Below, piece by piece: positions 27,421 through 36,148 of a stretch of 64,000 bases of DNA (its first letter is position 1; every line of letters starts with the position of its first letter). The stretch is from contig NZ_VORA01000008.1 of the NCBI RefSeq assembly GCF_008477545.1, forward strand, positions 49,933 to 113,932, written 5' to 3'. The notes under the pieces are model-generated. The model worked only from the letters and a program-made list of their open reading frames with translations, searched no databases and was not told the origin of the DNA. A program made the position numbers and the translations under genes. The stretch is from Roseibium aestuarii. GTDB taxonomy: Bacteria > Pseudomonadota > Alphaproteobacteria > Rhizobiales > Stappiaceae.

Positions 27421-28719
27421 ATGACCGATTCCCGCGCATTTCTTGAATCGCTCTTTGCAGCTGCCGTTCGTGCGGCCCAGCCGGACGTCTGTCTCTTGCC
27501 CTTTCTGCCAGCGCCGCCGGAAGGCGGTCGCCTGATCCTTCTGGCTGCGGGCAAGGGGGCTGGCGCCATGCTCTCGGTTGCCGAGCGGCATTACCGCGAG
27601 ACGCTGGGACTCGGGCCCGACCGGCTGGTGGGCCTTGGCGTCACCCGTCATGGCTATGCGCAGCCGACCGGGTCGCTCGAGCTGGTCGAGGCGGGGCATC
27701 CGGTTCCGGATCAGGCCGGGGTTGAGGCGACCGCACGCTGTCTGGCGCTGGCCCGGGACGCGGGTGAGGCTGACCATGTGGTCGTGCTGCTGTCCGGGGG
27801 CGGATCGGCCAACTGGATCGCGCCGGTCGAGGGCGTCACCCTTGAGGACAAGCAGGCGCTGACCAAGGCGCTTTTGCGCTGTGGGGCGCCGATCGACGAG
27901 ATCAACACGGTGCGCAAGCATCTGTCGCGGATCAAGGGCGGCCGGCTGGCGGCGCTCTGTGCGCCGGCACAGCTTACCACGCTCGCGATTTCCGACGTTC
28001 CGCACGACGATCTTTCCGCGATTGCTTCCGGTCCGACGGTGCCCGACACGGGAACGCTGGCGGATGCGCGCGAGATCTGCGCGCGCTACGGCGTGGCGCT
28101 GGCACCGGCCATCGAGGCGGCCCTGTCGGATCCCGCCAACGAGACCCTGAAGCCGGAAGACCCGGTCTTCGCCCGGGCGACCTATCAGCTTGTGGCAAGG
28201 CCCCAGGCCTCGCTCGAGGCGGCGGCCGAACTGGCGCGGGCGGCGGGGTACGAGCCGCTGCTTCTTGGCGACAGCCTGGAGGGCGAGGCGCGGGACGTGG
28301 CGCAAGCCCAGGCGGCGCAGGCCGTTGCTCAACAGGAGGCCGGGCGCAAGGTGGTGCTGCTCTCCGGCGGAGAGCTCACGGTGACGATCCGTGGCGACGG
28401 ACGCGGCGGCCCCAATCAGGAATATGCGCTGGCGCTTGCGGTGGCGCTCGGCGGTCGGGCCGGCATTCATGCCCTGGCCGGCGATACGGACGGGACCGAC
28501 GGCGGGGCAGGCCTTGCCAGCGATCCCGCCGGTGCGATGGTTTTCCCCGATACCCTGACGCGAGGGCAGGGGCTCGGCCTTGATGCGGCCTCATTCTTGG
28601 GGCGAAACGACAGTACGGGTTTTTTTGAAGGTCTTGGAGATCTGCTCGTGACCGGTCCGACCTTCACGAATGTCAATGACTTTCGGGCCATCGTCGTTGA
28701 CAACCCGAAACAGGGCTAG
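27421..28719 (+). CDS. Glycerate 2-kinase type (MOFRL family)
   Basis: 432 aa. It phosphorylates D-glycerate to 2-phosphoglycerate (GckA/TtuD type) and so feeds glycerate from hydroxypyruvate or tartrate routes into lower glycolysis. Motifs: LLAAGKGAGAM near the N-terminus, VVLLSGGGSANWIAPVEG, INTVRKHLSRIKGGRLA, SDVPHDDLSAIASGPTVPD, and the C-terminal MOFRL domain with LAGDTDGTDG and FTNVNDF. ATG 27421 begins the family N-terminus. Pyruvate kinase, which consumes the next metabolite but one, lies 0.5 kb downstream on the same strand, so an operon for glycerate use is likely. Confidence 0.92.
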   Translation: MTDSRAFLESLFAAAVRAAQPDVCLLPFLPAPPEGGRLILLAAGKGAGAMLSVAERHYRETLGLGPDRLVGLGVTRHGYAQPTGSLELVEAGHPVPDQAGVEATARCLALARDAGEADHVVVLLSGGGSANWIAPVEGVTLEDKQALTKALLRCGAPIDEINTVRKHLSRIKGGRLAALCAPAQLTTLAISDVPHDDLSAIASGPTVPDTGTLADAREICARYGVALAPAIEAALSDPANETLKPEDPVFARATYQLVARPQASLEAAAELARAAGYEPLLLGDSLEGEARDVAQAQAAQAVAQQEAGRKVVLLSGGELTVTIRGDGRGGPNQEYALALAVALGGRAGIHALAGDTDGTDGGAGLASDPAGAMVFPDTLTRGQGLGLDAASFLGRNDSTGFFEGLGDLLVTGPTFTNVNDFRAIVVDNPKQG

Positions 28720-28761
28720 CAAAAAGCTAAAGCTATAAAGACGCGAGAAAAAGACTTGTTC

Positions 28762-29250
28762 ATGTCGACGGATGGGGAACGACGCCTGGGGCTCGCGGAC
28801 GCGAGACTTGCCTTCGCTGCGCGCGTTGCGAGAGGGATGCTGCTGGCCTCTGCAGCTCTTCTCGGCCTGTCCGTTTCCGCCCATGCGGATCTGCGTCTGT
28901 GCAACAAGACGGAAAGCAAGGTCGGCGTGGCCATCGGCTACAAGGACAAGGTAGACTGGATCACGGAAGGCTGGTGGAATCTGGAGTCCAACAGCTGCGA
29001 GACCCTGGTCCCTGGCTCCCTGGTGTCACGCTACTATTACATCTATGCCGTTGATTACGAGCAATTTGGCGAATGGGGCGGGCGTGCGTTCATGTGCACC
29101 CGCGAGAAGGAATTCACCATTCGCGGAATACAGGACTGTGTCGCCCGAGGATACGAGCGCACGGGATTCTTTGAAATCGACACGGGAGAACAGAGCAGCT
29201 GGACGGTCCAGCTGACGGAACCCGTGCAACAAGGGGCAGGTGGGCGATGA
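28762..29250 (+). CDS. DUF1036 family secreted protein
   Basis: 162 aa from ATG at 28762. An N-terminal hydrophobic segment (ARGMLLASAALLGLSVSAHA) acts as a signal peptide. The DUF1036 domain runs to the end: LRLCNKTESKVGVAIGYKD, TEGWWNLESNSCETL, RYYYIYAVD and GGRAFMCTREKEFTI. Conserved cysteines could form disulfides in the periplasm. Function unknown. Its stop overlaps the ATG of pyruvate kinase (ATGA), so translation of the two is coupled even though one is exported and the other is cytosolic, an arrangement repeated in many Alphaproteobacteria. Confidence 0.88.
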   Translation: MSTDGERRLGLADARLAFAARVARGMLLASAALLGLSVSAHADLRLCNKTESKVGVAIGYKDKVDWITEGWWNLESNSCETLVPGSLVSRYYYIYAVDYEQFGEWGGRAFMCTREKEFTIRGIQDCVARGYERTGFFEIDTGEQSSWTVQLTEPVQQGAGGR

Positions 29251-30683
29251 GGCGTAACCGACGAGTCAAGATTCTGGCAACTCTCGGGCCGTCTTCTTCC
29301 GAACCAGAGGTCATCGAAAAGCTTTATCGCGCCGGGGCGGACGTGTTCCGCATCAACATGAGCCATACGGATCATGACCGGTTGAAGATGCTGGTCGAGC
29401 GCATTCGCTCGGTGGAGGAAAAGGTAGGACGGCCGATCGGGATCCTTGCGGATCTGCAGGGGCCGAAGCTGCGGGTGGGAACCTTCGCGAACGGTCCGGT
29501 GATGCTGGAAAACGGCGCCCGGTTCGTGCTCGATGCGGACAAGACCCCCGGCGGTCAGGATCGCGTGCATCTGCCGCATCCGGAAATTCTCAAGGCTCTC
29601 GAGCCGGGTCACCGTCTCCTGCTGGACGACGGCAAGATCCAGCTCAAGGTCATCGACTGTTCTGCGCAGCGCGCCGAGACCGAAGTGATCGTCGGCGGCA
29701 AGCTGTCTGACCGCAAGGGCGTCAGCGTTCCCGATTCCGAGATCGCCACCAGCGCCATGACCGACAAGGACCGCAAGGACCTGGTTGCGGCACTTGCCCA
29801 GAACGTGGACTGGATCGCGCTCTCCTTCGTGCAGCGTCCGGACGATATTGCCGAAGTGCGCAAGGTTGTGCGTGGCCAGGCGGGCATTCTCGCCAAGATC
29901 GAGAAGCCGCAGGCCATCGGCCGGCTGCACGAGATCATCGAGCTGTCCGACGCCATCATGGTGGCCCGTGGCGACTTGGGCGTGGAAATGCCGCTGGAAC
30001 AGGTTCCCGGCCTGCAGAAGCAGATTACCCGCGCCTGCCGCAAGGCCGGCAAGCCGGTGGTCATCGCCACGCAGATGCTGGAATCCATGATCACCGCTCC
30101 GGTTCCGACCCGTGCGGAAGTCTCCGACGTGGCCACGGCCGTGTTCGAAGGTGCCGACGCGGTCATGCTCTCGGCCGAATCTGCTGCCGGCGATTTCCCG
30201 GAAGAAGCGGTTGCGACGATGGACAAGATCGCGCGGGAGGTGGAGCAGGATCCGCATTACCGCACGATCATCGACGCTCAGCGGACCGAGCCGGAAGCAA
30301 CCGGTGCGGATGCGATTTCGGCCGCCGCGCGCCAGATCGCCGAGACCCTGCGTCTTGCTGCCGTGGTCTGCTACACCACGTCGGGGGCGACCGCCCTGCG
30401 CGCTTCGCGCGAGCGTCCGACCTCGCCGATCATCGTCCTGTCGCCGGTTGTCCAGACCGCGCGCCGTCTGGCGCTCGCCTGGGGCCTGCACTGCGTGGCG
30501 GGTGACGATGTGGCGAACGAGGACGACATGATCGACCGCGCCTGCCGTGTGGCCTTCGAGGAGGCTCACGCCAAGCCGGGCCAGCGCATCATCGTGACGG
30601 CCGGTGTGCCCTTCGGCACGCCGGGCTCGACCAACCTGCTGCGCATCGCCTTCGTCGGCAGTGACGGACAGGGCGGTCTGTGA
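29247..30683 (+). CDS. pyk: Pyruvate kinase
   Basis: 478 aa. It converts phosphoenolpyruvate and ADP to pyruvate and ATP. N-terminal RVKILATLGPSS; ADVFRINMSH; ILADLQGPKLRVG; catalytic Lys region ILAKIEKPQA; metal site IMVARGDLGVEMP; and ATQMLESM. The C-terminal domain carries PIIVLSP and a tail with GTPGSTNLLRI. It is complete and of normal length. It overlaps the DUF1036 stop by 4 nt and ends before a strong terminator, so it closes the glycerate kinase-DUF1036-pyk unit. Confidence 0.97.
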   Translation: MRRNRRVKILATLGPSSSEPEVIEKLYRAGADVFRINMSHTDHDRLKMLVERIRSVEEKVGRPIGILADLQGPKLRVGTFANGPVMLENGARFVLDADKTPGGQDRVHLPHPEILKALEPGHRLLLDDGKIQLKVIDCSAQRAETEVIVGGKLSDRKGVSVPDSEIATSAMTDKDRKDLVAALAQNVDWIALSFVQRPDDIAEVRKVVRGQAGILAKIEKPQAIGRLHEIIELSDAIMVARGDLGVEMPLEQVPGLQKQITRACRKAGKPVVIATQMLESMITAPVPTRAEVSDVATAVFEGADAVMLSAESAAGDFPEEAVATMDKIAREVEQDPHYRTIIDAQRTEPEATGADAISAAARQIAETLRLAAVVCYTTSGATALRASRERPTSPIIVLSPVVQTARRLALAWGLHCVAGDDVANEDDMIDRACRVAFEEAHAKPGQRIIVTAGVPFGTPGSTNLLRIAFVGSDGQGGL

Positions 30684-30711
30684 TCCTCTGATCCATCGGA
30701 TCTGATCAACG

Positions 30712-30744
30712 AAAAAGGCCGCTGGAACCCCAGCGGCCTTTTTT
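30712..30744. terminator. Terminator shared by pyk and the DUF882 gene
   Basis: AAAAAGGCCGCTGG and its complement with a 4-base loop, then TTTTTT; the A-run on the other side allows use from the minus strand. Confidence 0.9.
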
Positions 30745-30774
30745 CATGTCCGGTGATCGATGGCGCGGATCGGC

Positions 30775-32811
30775 TCAGCGCACGTATCGCACGGGCAGTA
30801 CGATCACGGCCGGGCCGTCGAAGCGTTCGGAGCGCATGGCGCCATAGGGGAAGGGGCTGAAGCCGCTGGCCAGGAAGCGATTGCCGACCTGCATCAGGTC
30901 ATTCAGCTTGCGCTGATGGGGATGCTGGAGGCTTGCCACCTGGGAATTGCGCTTGGTGGGCACGGCGGAGAGCAGCTTCGGATCCGACTTGTTCGGCAGG
31001 CTGACGAAGCCGGCCAGCGGATCGACGATCTGGTCACGCGGGATGGATCCGGAGACGGAGCTGCGGGTCTTGGTCGCGGCCTGGTCAACCGTCTGATCCG
31101 CGGAGGCACTGGCCCAGTCGGTGGCGCGGGCGCCAGAGCGGGCGGAACCTTCCTGCGGGGCGCTGCGAAGAGATGCGCCGCCCTGGGTCAAGTCTGCTGC
31201 GGCCGACGCATAGGCAAGGGTTGCGGCCGGGGTCGGGCGTGCCTGACCGGAGGCGCCGGTGGCTGCCGCGATGGCGGCCACGCCGTTGGCGGGCACGGGC
31301 GGCACGGCATTCGGGATCGCCTCGGAAGCCGATTCCTCTGCGCTGGCCACGACCACTGCGGCCTGACGGGTCTGTTCCGTGCGGGCGGCCTGTTCGGTGG
31401 CGCGCTGGAGGGCGCTGTTCGGTTTCTGGGCGGGCAGGATGCTGGCGAAGGCGAAGCGGGTCGCGTCTGCTTCTGCCTCGGCGGGGGCCTCTTCAGCCGG
31501 TGCCGGAACGGGGGTCGAAGCCGCCACATTGATGCCGGAGCCGATGGACTGACGCTGGGCGTCCAGCGTGTTGGCCGGTGCGGGCGGTTCGGCGCGCGCA
31601 GGTGCGGCACCCGGCTTCAGATGCGGCGTGGCGCTGGCCACGGCGAAGGGCAGGGACGTCGGCGTCTCGATGGCCGGGGCGGGAAGCGCCGGGGTTTCCG
31701 GCGTGATGAGTGCCGGGGCCGGAGCCTCGGCCGGAACCACGTCGGCCTTGAGGATCGGGATTGGCGGTGCGCTGAGCGCCGGAGCGGCGGCGGTTGCCGG
31801 GGACGATGCGGTGGCAGGCGTGCGGCCTGCAGCGATCTGGCCGGGGGGCGTCGGGGCGTCGGCGCGGGCGGCGGCCACGCGCGAGCGCTCGGCCGGTTCG
31901 GAATTGCCCAGAAGGCTCGCCAGGAAATTGCCGCCGCCAGAGGTTGCCGGATTGACCAGCGCGCTCGGCTTGGTGTCCCGCGAGGGCGTGGGGGCGGCCG
32001 TGGCAACCTGGGTGAAGGCGGAGGTCTTGCCGTTGTTCAGCTTTTCAAGCTTGCCGGCCTTTTCCTCGGCCATGGCGACCTGATACCCGGACAGCGGCTT
32101 GCCGTCGCTCGGGAGGTGCAGGGTCTTGCCATCGGGGAAGATTTTGGCGAGCTGCGAGCGGGTCATGCGCGGCCAGTGGCGCACACTGCCGGTGTCCATG
32201 TGCACGAAGGGCGAACCGGATGTCGGATAGTAGCCCACGCCGCCCACCTGCTTGCGCAGGCCCGTGGCGCGCAGGGTCGCGAGGTCGACGCCGGGGATGT
32301 AGAAGTCCATGGCATGGCCACGGGTGTGCTGGCTGTTCTCGGCCACCCCACTCGAGCGCTTGCGCAGCATGTTGTTGGTTGCCGGAGACCGGTAGCTCGA
32401 CACCACGTAGATCGGGTTGGTCGCCCGGACCTCCTGATAGACTTCCCAGACCAGGTCCAGGAGCTTCGGGTCGATGGTGGTCATCTCGTTGCGGCGCCAG
32501 TCGCGCAGGAAGCGGTTCGCCTCGCGCAGACCATCCTTGAGATACTGACCGTTCTTCTTGAAGGTGATCTTCACCCGCTCATGGGTGTGGGTGTTGTAAA
32601 GGCTAAGGGTGCGGGTTTCCGCCTGCGCATTCCCGGTGCCGAGGCCCAGGCCGACCCCAAGTCCGAGCCCAAGACACAGGGCCCCAATCAGGCCCTTGCG
32701 CAAACGCTTTCGGGCATGTGAGCTCAACACCTGAACGGACGGGATACGCAAATTACACTCTCGCCTTTTTGCGGGCTCGCTGGCCCAAATCGCTCCCCAG
32801 CGAATGAGCAT
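30775..32811 (-). CDS. DUF882 murein peptidase-like protein with long Ala/Pro-rich tail
   Basis: Up to 678 aa. After a membrane segment rich in Gly and Leu (GLIGALCLGLGLGVGLGLG), the DUF882/peptidase M15-like domain (about 65-230) shows YVVSSYRSPATNN, SQHTRGHAMDFYIPG and SPFVHMDTG, with the His-Asp-His zinc ligands of MepK-type endopeptidases. Then come ~380 residues rich in Ala, Pro, Thr and Ser, probably disordered, and a short conserved-looking end (FDGPAVIVLPVRYVR). The start is uncertain: GTG at 32730 would put the signal helix nearer the N-terminus, and a CtrA-like box lies immediately upstream of the long start. It probably trims peptidoglycan cross-links. Confidence 0.82.
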   Translation of the reverse strand: MLIRWGAIWASEPAKRRECNLRIPSVQVLSSHARKRLRKGLIGALCLGLGLGVGLGLGTGNAQAETRTLSLYNTHTHERVKITFKKNGQYLKDGLREANRFLRDWRRNEMTTIDPKLLDLVWEVYQEVRATNPIYVVSSYRSPATNNMLRKRSSGVAENSQHTRGHAMDFYIPGVDLATLRATGLRKQVGGVGYYPTSGSPFVHMDTGSVRHWPRMTRSQLAKIFPDGKTLHLPSDGKPLSGYQVAMAEEKAGKLEKLNNGKTSAFTQVATAAPTPSRDTKPSALVNPATSGGGNFLASLLGNSEPAERSRVAAARADAPTPPGQIAAGRTPATASSPATAAAPALSAPPIPILKADVVPAEAPAPALITPETPALPAPAIETPTSLPFAVASATPHLKPGAAPARAEPPAPANTLDAQRQSIGSGINVAASTPVPAPAEEAPAEAEADATRFAFASILPAQKPNSALQRATEQAARTEQTRQAAVVVASAEESASEAIPNAVPPVPANGVAAIAAATGASGQARPTPAATLAYASAAADLTQGGASLRSAPQEGSARSGARATDWASASADQTVDQAATKTRSSVSGSIPRDQIVDPLAGFVSLPNKSDPKLLSAVPTKRNSQVASLQHPHQRKLNDLMQVGNRFLASGFSPFPYGAMRSERFDGPAVIVLPVRYVR

Positions 32812-33065
32812 GCTAGCCGTCCCGGGTTAAGAAGCCTTTACCTTGTTCCCAGATGATCCAGAAACGTGGCGAAAAAGCAACGGCTCAGCCTTTGCGTGTC
32901 AGAAAGTGACGAAAATCCGCCCGAAAATCCAGTCGAATCCGACATGGGGCAGCTGCGGATCCTGGCAAAACCGCAGGGATCGCGGCCTGCTTTCCGCCCT
33001 GAGCCAGGGAAGTGAGTGCACCGGAAGGGCTTGACGGGCGATTTTTGGCAGGTGGCACAAACACA
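32812..33065. other. Intergenic region upstream of the DUF882 gene
   Basis: With the hairpin that follows it, the gap to the SDR gene is ~300 bp. It contains a CtrA-like box (32827-32841), and the rest shows no protein, RNA or repeat that I can support. Confidence 0.5.
32827..32841. promoter_or_regulatory. CtrA-like box upstream of the DUF882 gene
   Basis: TTAA-GAAGCCT-TTAC, one base from the TTAA-N7-TTAA consensus, 16 bp upstream of the longest DUF882 start and 97 bp upstream of the alternative GTG. Wall-hydrolase genes are frequent CtrA targets. Confidence 0.4.
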
Positions 33066-33090
33066 TGCGCCGGGGACGAGCCCCGGCGCA
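33066..33090 (-). terminator. Hairpin after the SDR gene
   Basis: TGCGCCGGGG-ACGAG-CCCCGGCGCA, a perfect 10-bp stem 26 bp beyond the SDR stop on the minus strand. Only a weak T-rich stretch (TGTGTTTG) follows. Confidence 0.6.
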
Positions 33091-33115
33091 GGAAAGATCG
33101 GCAGGTGCTTGCTGC

Positions 33116-33907
33116 TCAGAGGTCGTCGGGAACGGCGACCGTGTAGTTCAGCGGAAGGCGGCCACCGTCGGCGAAGATCGTCTGACCGGTGACATAGCTG
33201 GAATCGCTGGAGGCGAGGAACGCGGCGACGCCGGCGATTTCCGAAGGCTCGCCCACGCGCAGCATCGGCGTGCGGGACAGGATCCGGTTCTTGGCGGCCG
33301 GATCATGGTTCACCGAGGCCAGCATGTCGGTCATGATCGAGCCCGGGCCGATGGCGTTGACGCGAATGCCATAGGGGGCAAGCGCCACGGCGGTGGTACG
33401 GGTCAGCTGGGCGACGCCGCCCTTGGACACGCAGTATGGGATCTGATTCGGGATCGCGAGAACCGAATTGATCGACGACATGTTGATGATGCAGCCCGGT
33501 TCGCCACCGTTCTGGACCCGTTCGACCAGATGGCGGGCGACGGCCTGGCTGCACAGGAACGTGCCCTTCAGGTTGACGCCCAGAACCCGGTCGAGGTCCT
33601 CTTCTTCCAGCTCCAGGAAGTCGGCGCCGACGACGATGCCGGCGTTGTTCACCAGAATGTCGATGTCGCCATAGGCATTCAGGGTCTCAGCCACCAGATT
33701 GCGGACGTCGAGGCGTTCGGCAACGTTGCAGTGGATGTAGGTCACATCGCCGAACTGCTTCAGGTCGTCGACGGCCGCCTGCCCGGCGTCGTCATCCACG
33801 TCTGCGATGACAACCTTCGCGCCGTCGGTCAGGAACCGCTTTGCAACCGCCAGGCCAATGCCACGGGCCGCGCCCGTGACAATGGCAACCTTATTTTCAA
33901 GGGACAC
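33116..33907 (-). CDS. SDR family NAD(P)-dependent oxidoreductase
   Basis: 263 aa. A classical short-chain dehydrogenase. The cofactor motif TGAARGIG is at 11-18, NNAG at 87-90, the catalytic Ser in INMSS, and Tyr158-x3-Lys162 in YCVSKGG. Asp36 after the second beta strand (VVIADVDDD) points to NAD over NADP. The end (QTIFADGGRLPLNYTVAV) is usual for the glucose or 3-oxoacyl dehydrogenase-like group. The substrate cannot be set. It lies 102 bp downstream of prpE on the same strand, perhaps in one unit. Confidence 0.88.
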   Translation of the reverse strand: MSLENKVAIVTGAARGIGLAVAKRFLTDGAKVVIADVDDDAGQAAVDDLKQFGDVTYIHCNVAERLDVRNLVAETLNAYGDIDILVNNAGIVVGADFLELEEEDLDRVLGVNLKGTFLCSQAVARHLVERVQNGGEPGCIINMSSINSVLAIPNQIPYCVSKGGVAQLTRTTAVALAPYGIRVNAIGPGSIMTDMLASVNHDPAAKNRILSRTPMLRVGEPSEIAGVAAFLASSDSSYVTGQTIFADGGRLPLNYTVAVPDDL

Positions 33908-34009
33908 TGAAAACCTCTTCGCCAGTTCAATAATCTTGGCCGCCCAAGGGGCGGGACCCCGACAATACGGCGAGAGGATCAGGCTGTCGATGCACTTTCC
34001 GGAACAGGG

Positions 34010-35923
34010 TCATGACCTGGACAGAATCCCATGCTGGGCCAAAGCCTCTGAAATCTCGTCCAGAATTGCCGGATCATCGATGGTCGGGGGCAGCTTGTAC
34101 TCCTGACTGTCGGCGATCTGACGCATGGTCGCCCTGAGGATCTTGCCCGAGCGGGTCTTGGGAAGACGGTCCACGGTGATCGCCAGCTTGAAGGCCGCGA
34201 CCGGGCCGATTTCCTGACGCACGCGCTGGACAAGTTCCTTCTCGATTTCCGCCGGTTCCCGGTTGACCCCGGCCTTGAGCACCGCGAATCCACAGGGCAC
34301 CTGGCCCTTGAGCTGATCGGCGATGCCGATCACGGCACATTCGGCCACGTCCGGATGTCCGGCGAGCACCTCTTCCATGGCGCCGGTGGACAGGCGGTGT
34401 CCGGCCACGTTGATGATGTCATCGGTGCGCGACATGATCGAGAGATAGCCGTCGTCATCGAGAATGCCGGCGTCTGCGGTCTTGTAGAAGCCCGGGAATT
34501 CCTCGAGATAGGCCGAGCGGAAGCGGGCATCCGCGTTCCACAGGGTCGGCAGGCATCCGGGCGGCAGGGGCAGGCGGATGACGATGTTGCCGAGCGTGTT
34601 TGCGGGCAGGGGCAAGCCGCCATCGTCGACGATCTGCACGTCATAGCCGGGCAGGGGAACGGTCGGAGAGCCGGGCTTGATGGGCAGGAGGCCGAGCCCC
34701 ATCGGGTTGCCCACCATGGGCCAGCCGCTTTCGGTCTGCCACCAGTGGTCGATCACCGGAACCTTCAGCACCTCTGCCGCCCAGTTGACCGTGTCCGGAT
34801 CGGCGCGCTCGCCGGCGAGGAACAGGGCCCGGAACTGGGGCATCTCGTATTTGGCGATCAGCTTGGCCTGCGGGTCTTCCTTGCGGATGGCGCGGAAGGC
34901 GGTGGGGGCAGTGAAGAGCGCTGCGACCTGATGCTCGGCGATGATGCGCCAGAAGGTGCCGGCGTCGGGCGTGCCGACCGGCTTGCCTTCGAAGAGGATC
35001 GAGGTGCAGCCGTGGAGCAGCGGGCCATAGACGATGTAGGAATGGCCGACCACCCAGCCCACGTCTGAGGCGGCCCAGAAGACCTCGCCCGGTTTGACGC
35101 CGTAGAAATTCTCCATGGACCACTTGAGCGCGACCATGTGTCCGCCGGTGTCGCGCACGACGCCCTTGGGCTGCCCCGTGGTGCCGGAGGTGTAGAGGAC
35201 ATAAAGCGGATCGGTCGCGTTCATCGGCTCGGGCGCGGTCTTGCGCCCCTCGCTGACGGCACGCTCAAGGGCTACGCCCAGATCGTGATCGCGGCCTTCC
35301 ACCAGATCGGCGCGGCACTGGTCGCGCTGAAGCACCAGACAGCCGTCGGGCTTGTGGGTGGCGTGGTCGATCGCGGCATGGACGAGGGGCATGTAGGCGA
35401 TGACCCGGCCGGGCTCGATGCCGCAGGAGGCGGCGATGATCAGCTTCGGCTTGGCGTCATCGATGCGGGTGGCCAGTTCGTTGGCGGCAAAACCGCCGAA
35501 GACGACGGAATGGATCGCGCCGATGCGCGAACAGGCCAGCATGGCCATGGCCGCTTCCGGAATCATCGGCATGTAGATGATGACCCGGTCGCCCTTGGTG
35601 ACGCCATGGTCCTTCAGCAGGGCGCCGAAGGCCTGCACGTGATCGAGCAGTTCCTCGTAGGTGTAGGTGCGCTTTGCGCCGGTGATCGGGCTGTCATAGA
35701 TGATGGCGGGCTGGCCGGGGCGGCCGCGTTCCACGTGGCGGTCCAGACAGTTGTAGCAGGTGTTGGTTTCCCAGCCCGGGAACCAATGGCCGTAGGTTCC
35801 TGCCTCGCTGTCGAACACCGTGTCCGTGCGCCGGCTCCAGTCGATCTCATTGGCGGCCTTGCGCCAGAAACCCTCCGGATCGGCGGACCAGCTGTCGTAA
35901 ACTTCCTTGTAGCGGCTTGCCAT
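34010..35923 (-). CDS. prpE: Propionate-CoA ligase
   Basis: 637 aa, the usual length for PrpE. It activates propionate (and acetate) through an acyl-AMP to acyl-CoA. N-terminal ACAS domain (YKEVYDSWSADPEGFW), the AMP-binding P-loop YTSGTTGQPKGVVRD, the ASDVGWVVGHSYIVYGPL block, WWQTESGWP, and the C-terminal domain with RTDDIINVAGHRLSTG and the catalytic Lys in PKTRSGKILR. The VVRDTGGH and SGWP context is characteristic of PrpE over Acs. It is transcribed away from the TauE/SafE gene, with SDR downstream. Confidence 0.92.
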   Translation of the reverse strand: MASRYKEVYDSWSADPEGFWRKAANEIDWSRRTDTVFDSEAGTYGHWFPGWETNTCYNCLDRHVERGRPGQPAIIYDSPITGAKRTYTYEELLDHVQAFGALLKDHGVTKGDRVIIYMPMIPEAAMAMLACSRIGAIHSVVFGGFAANELATRIDDAKPKLIIAASCGIEPGRVIAYMPLVHAAIDHATHKPDGCLVLQRDQCRADLVEGRDHDLGVALERAVSEGRKTAPEPMNATDPLYVLYTSGTTGQPKGVVRDTGGHMVALKWSMENFYGVKPGEVFWAASDVGWVVGHSYIVYGPLLHGCTSILFEGKPVGTPDAGTFWRIIAEHQVAALFTAPTAFRAIRKEDPQAKLIAKYEMPQFRALFLAGERADPDTVNWAAEVLKVPVIDHWWQTESGWPMVGNPMGLGLLPIKPGSPTVPLPGYDVQIVDDGGLPLPANTLGNIVIRLPLPPGCLPTLWNADARFRSAYLEEFPGFYKTADAGILDDDGYLSIMSRTDDIINVAGHRLSTGAMEEVLAGHPDVAECAVIGIADQLKGQVPCGFAVLKAGVNREPAEIEKELVQRVRQEIGPVAAFKLAITVDRLPKTRSGKILRATMRQIADSQEYKLPPTIDDPAILDEISEALAQHGILSRS

Positions 35924-36148
35924 CTTCTTCCTCCCGAAGCGCCCGTCCTTGCTTCATTGCTTGTTCAGGTGACGTTGCGTTCCGGCGTCAGATTGCGGCA
36001 AACAGCGGCGCGCTGGCAAGGGTCGCCAGGGTCAGCAATTGGACGTAAAGGCAGTGCCTGTCTCACAGGCGGCTTTACGAGCCCGTCTCCTGCGTGCTTG
36101 ATTGGCGTCCCTCAGTGCCGCTCCGGCGCCCTTTCTGACCGAGGCTCC

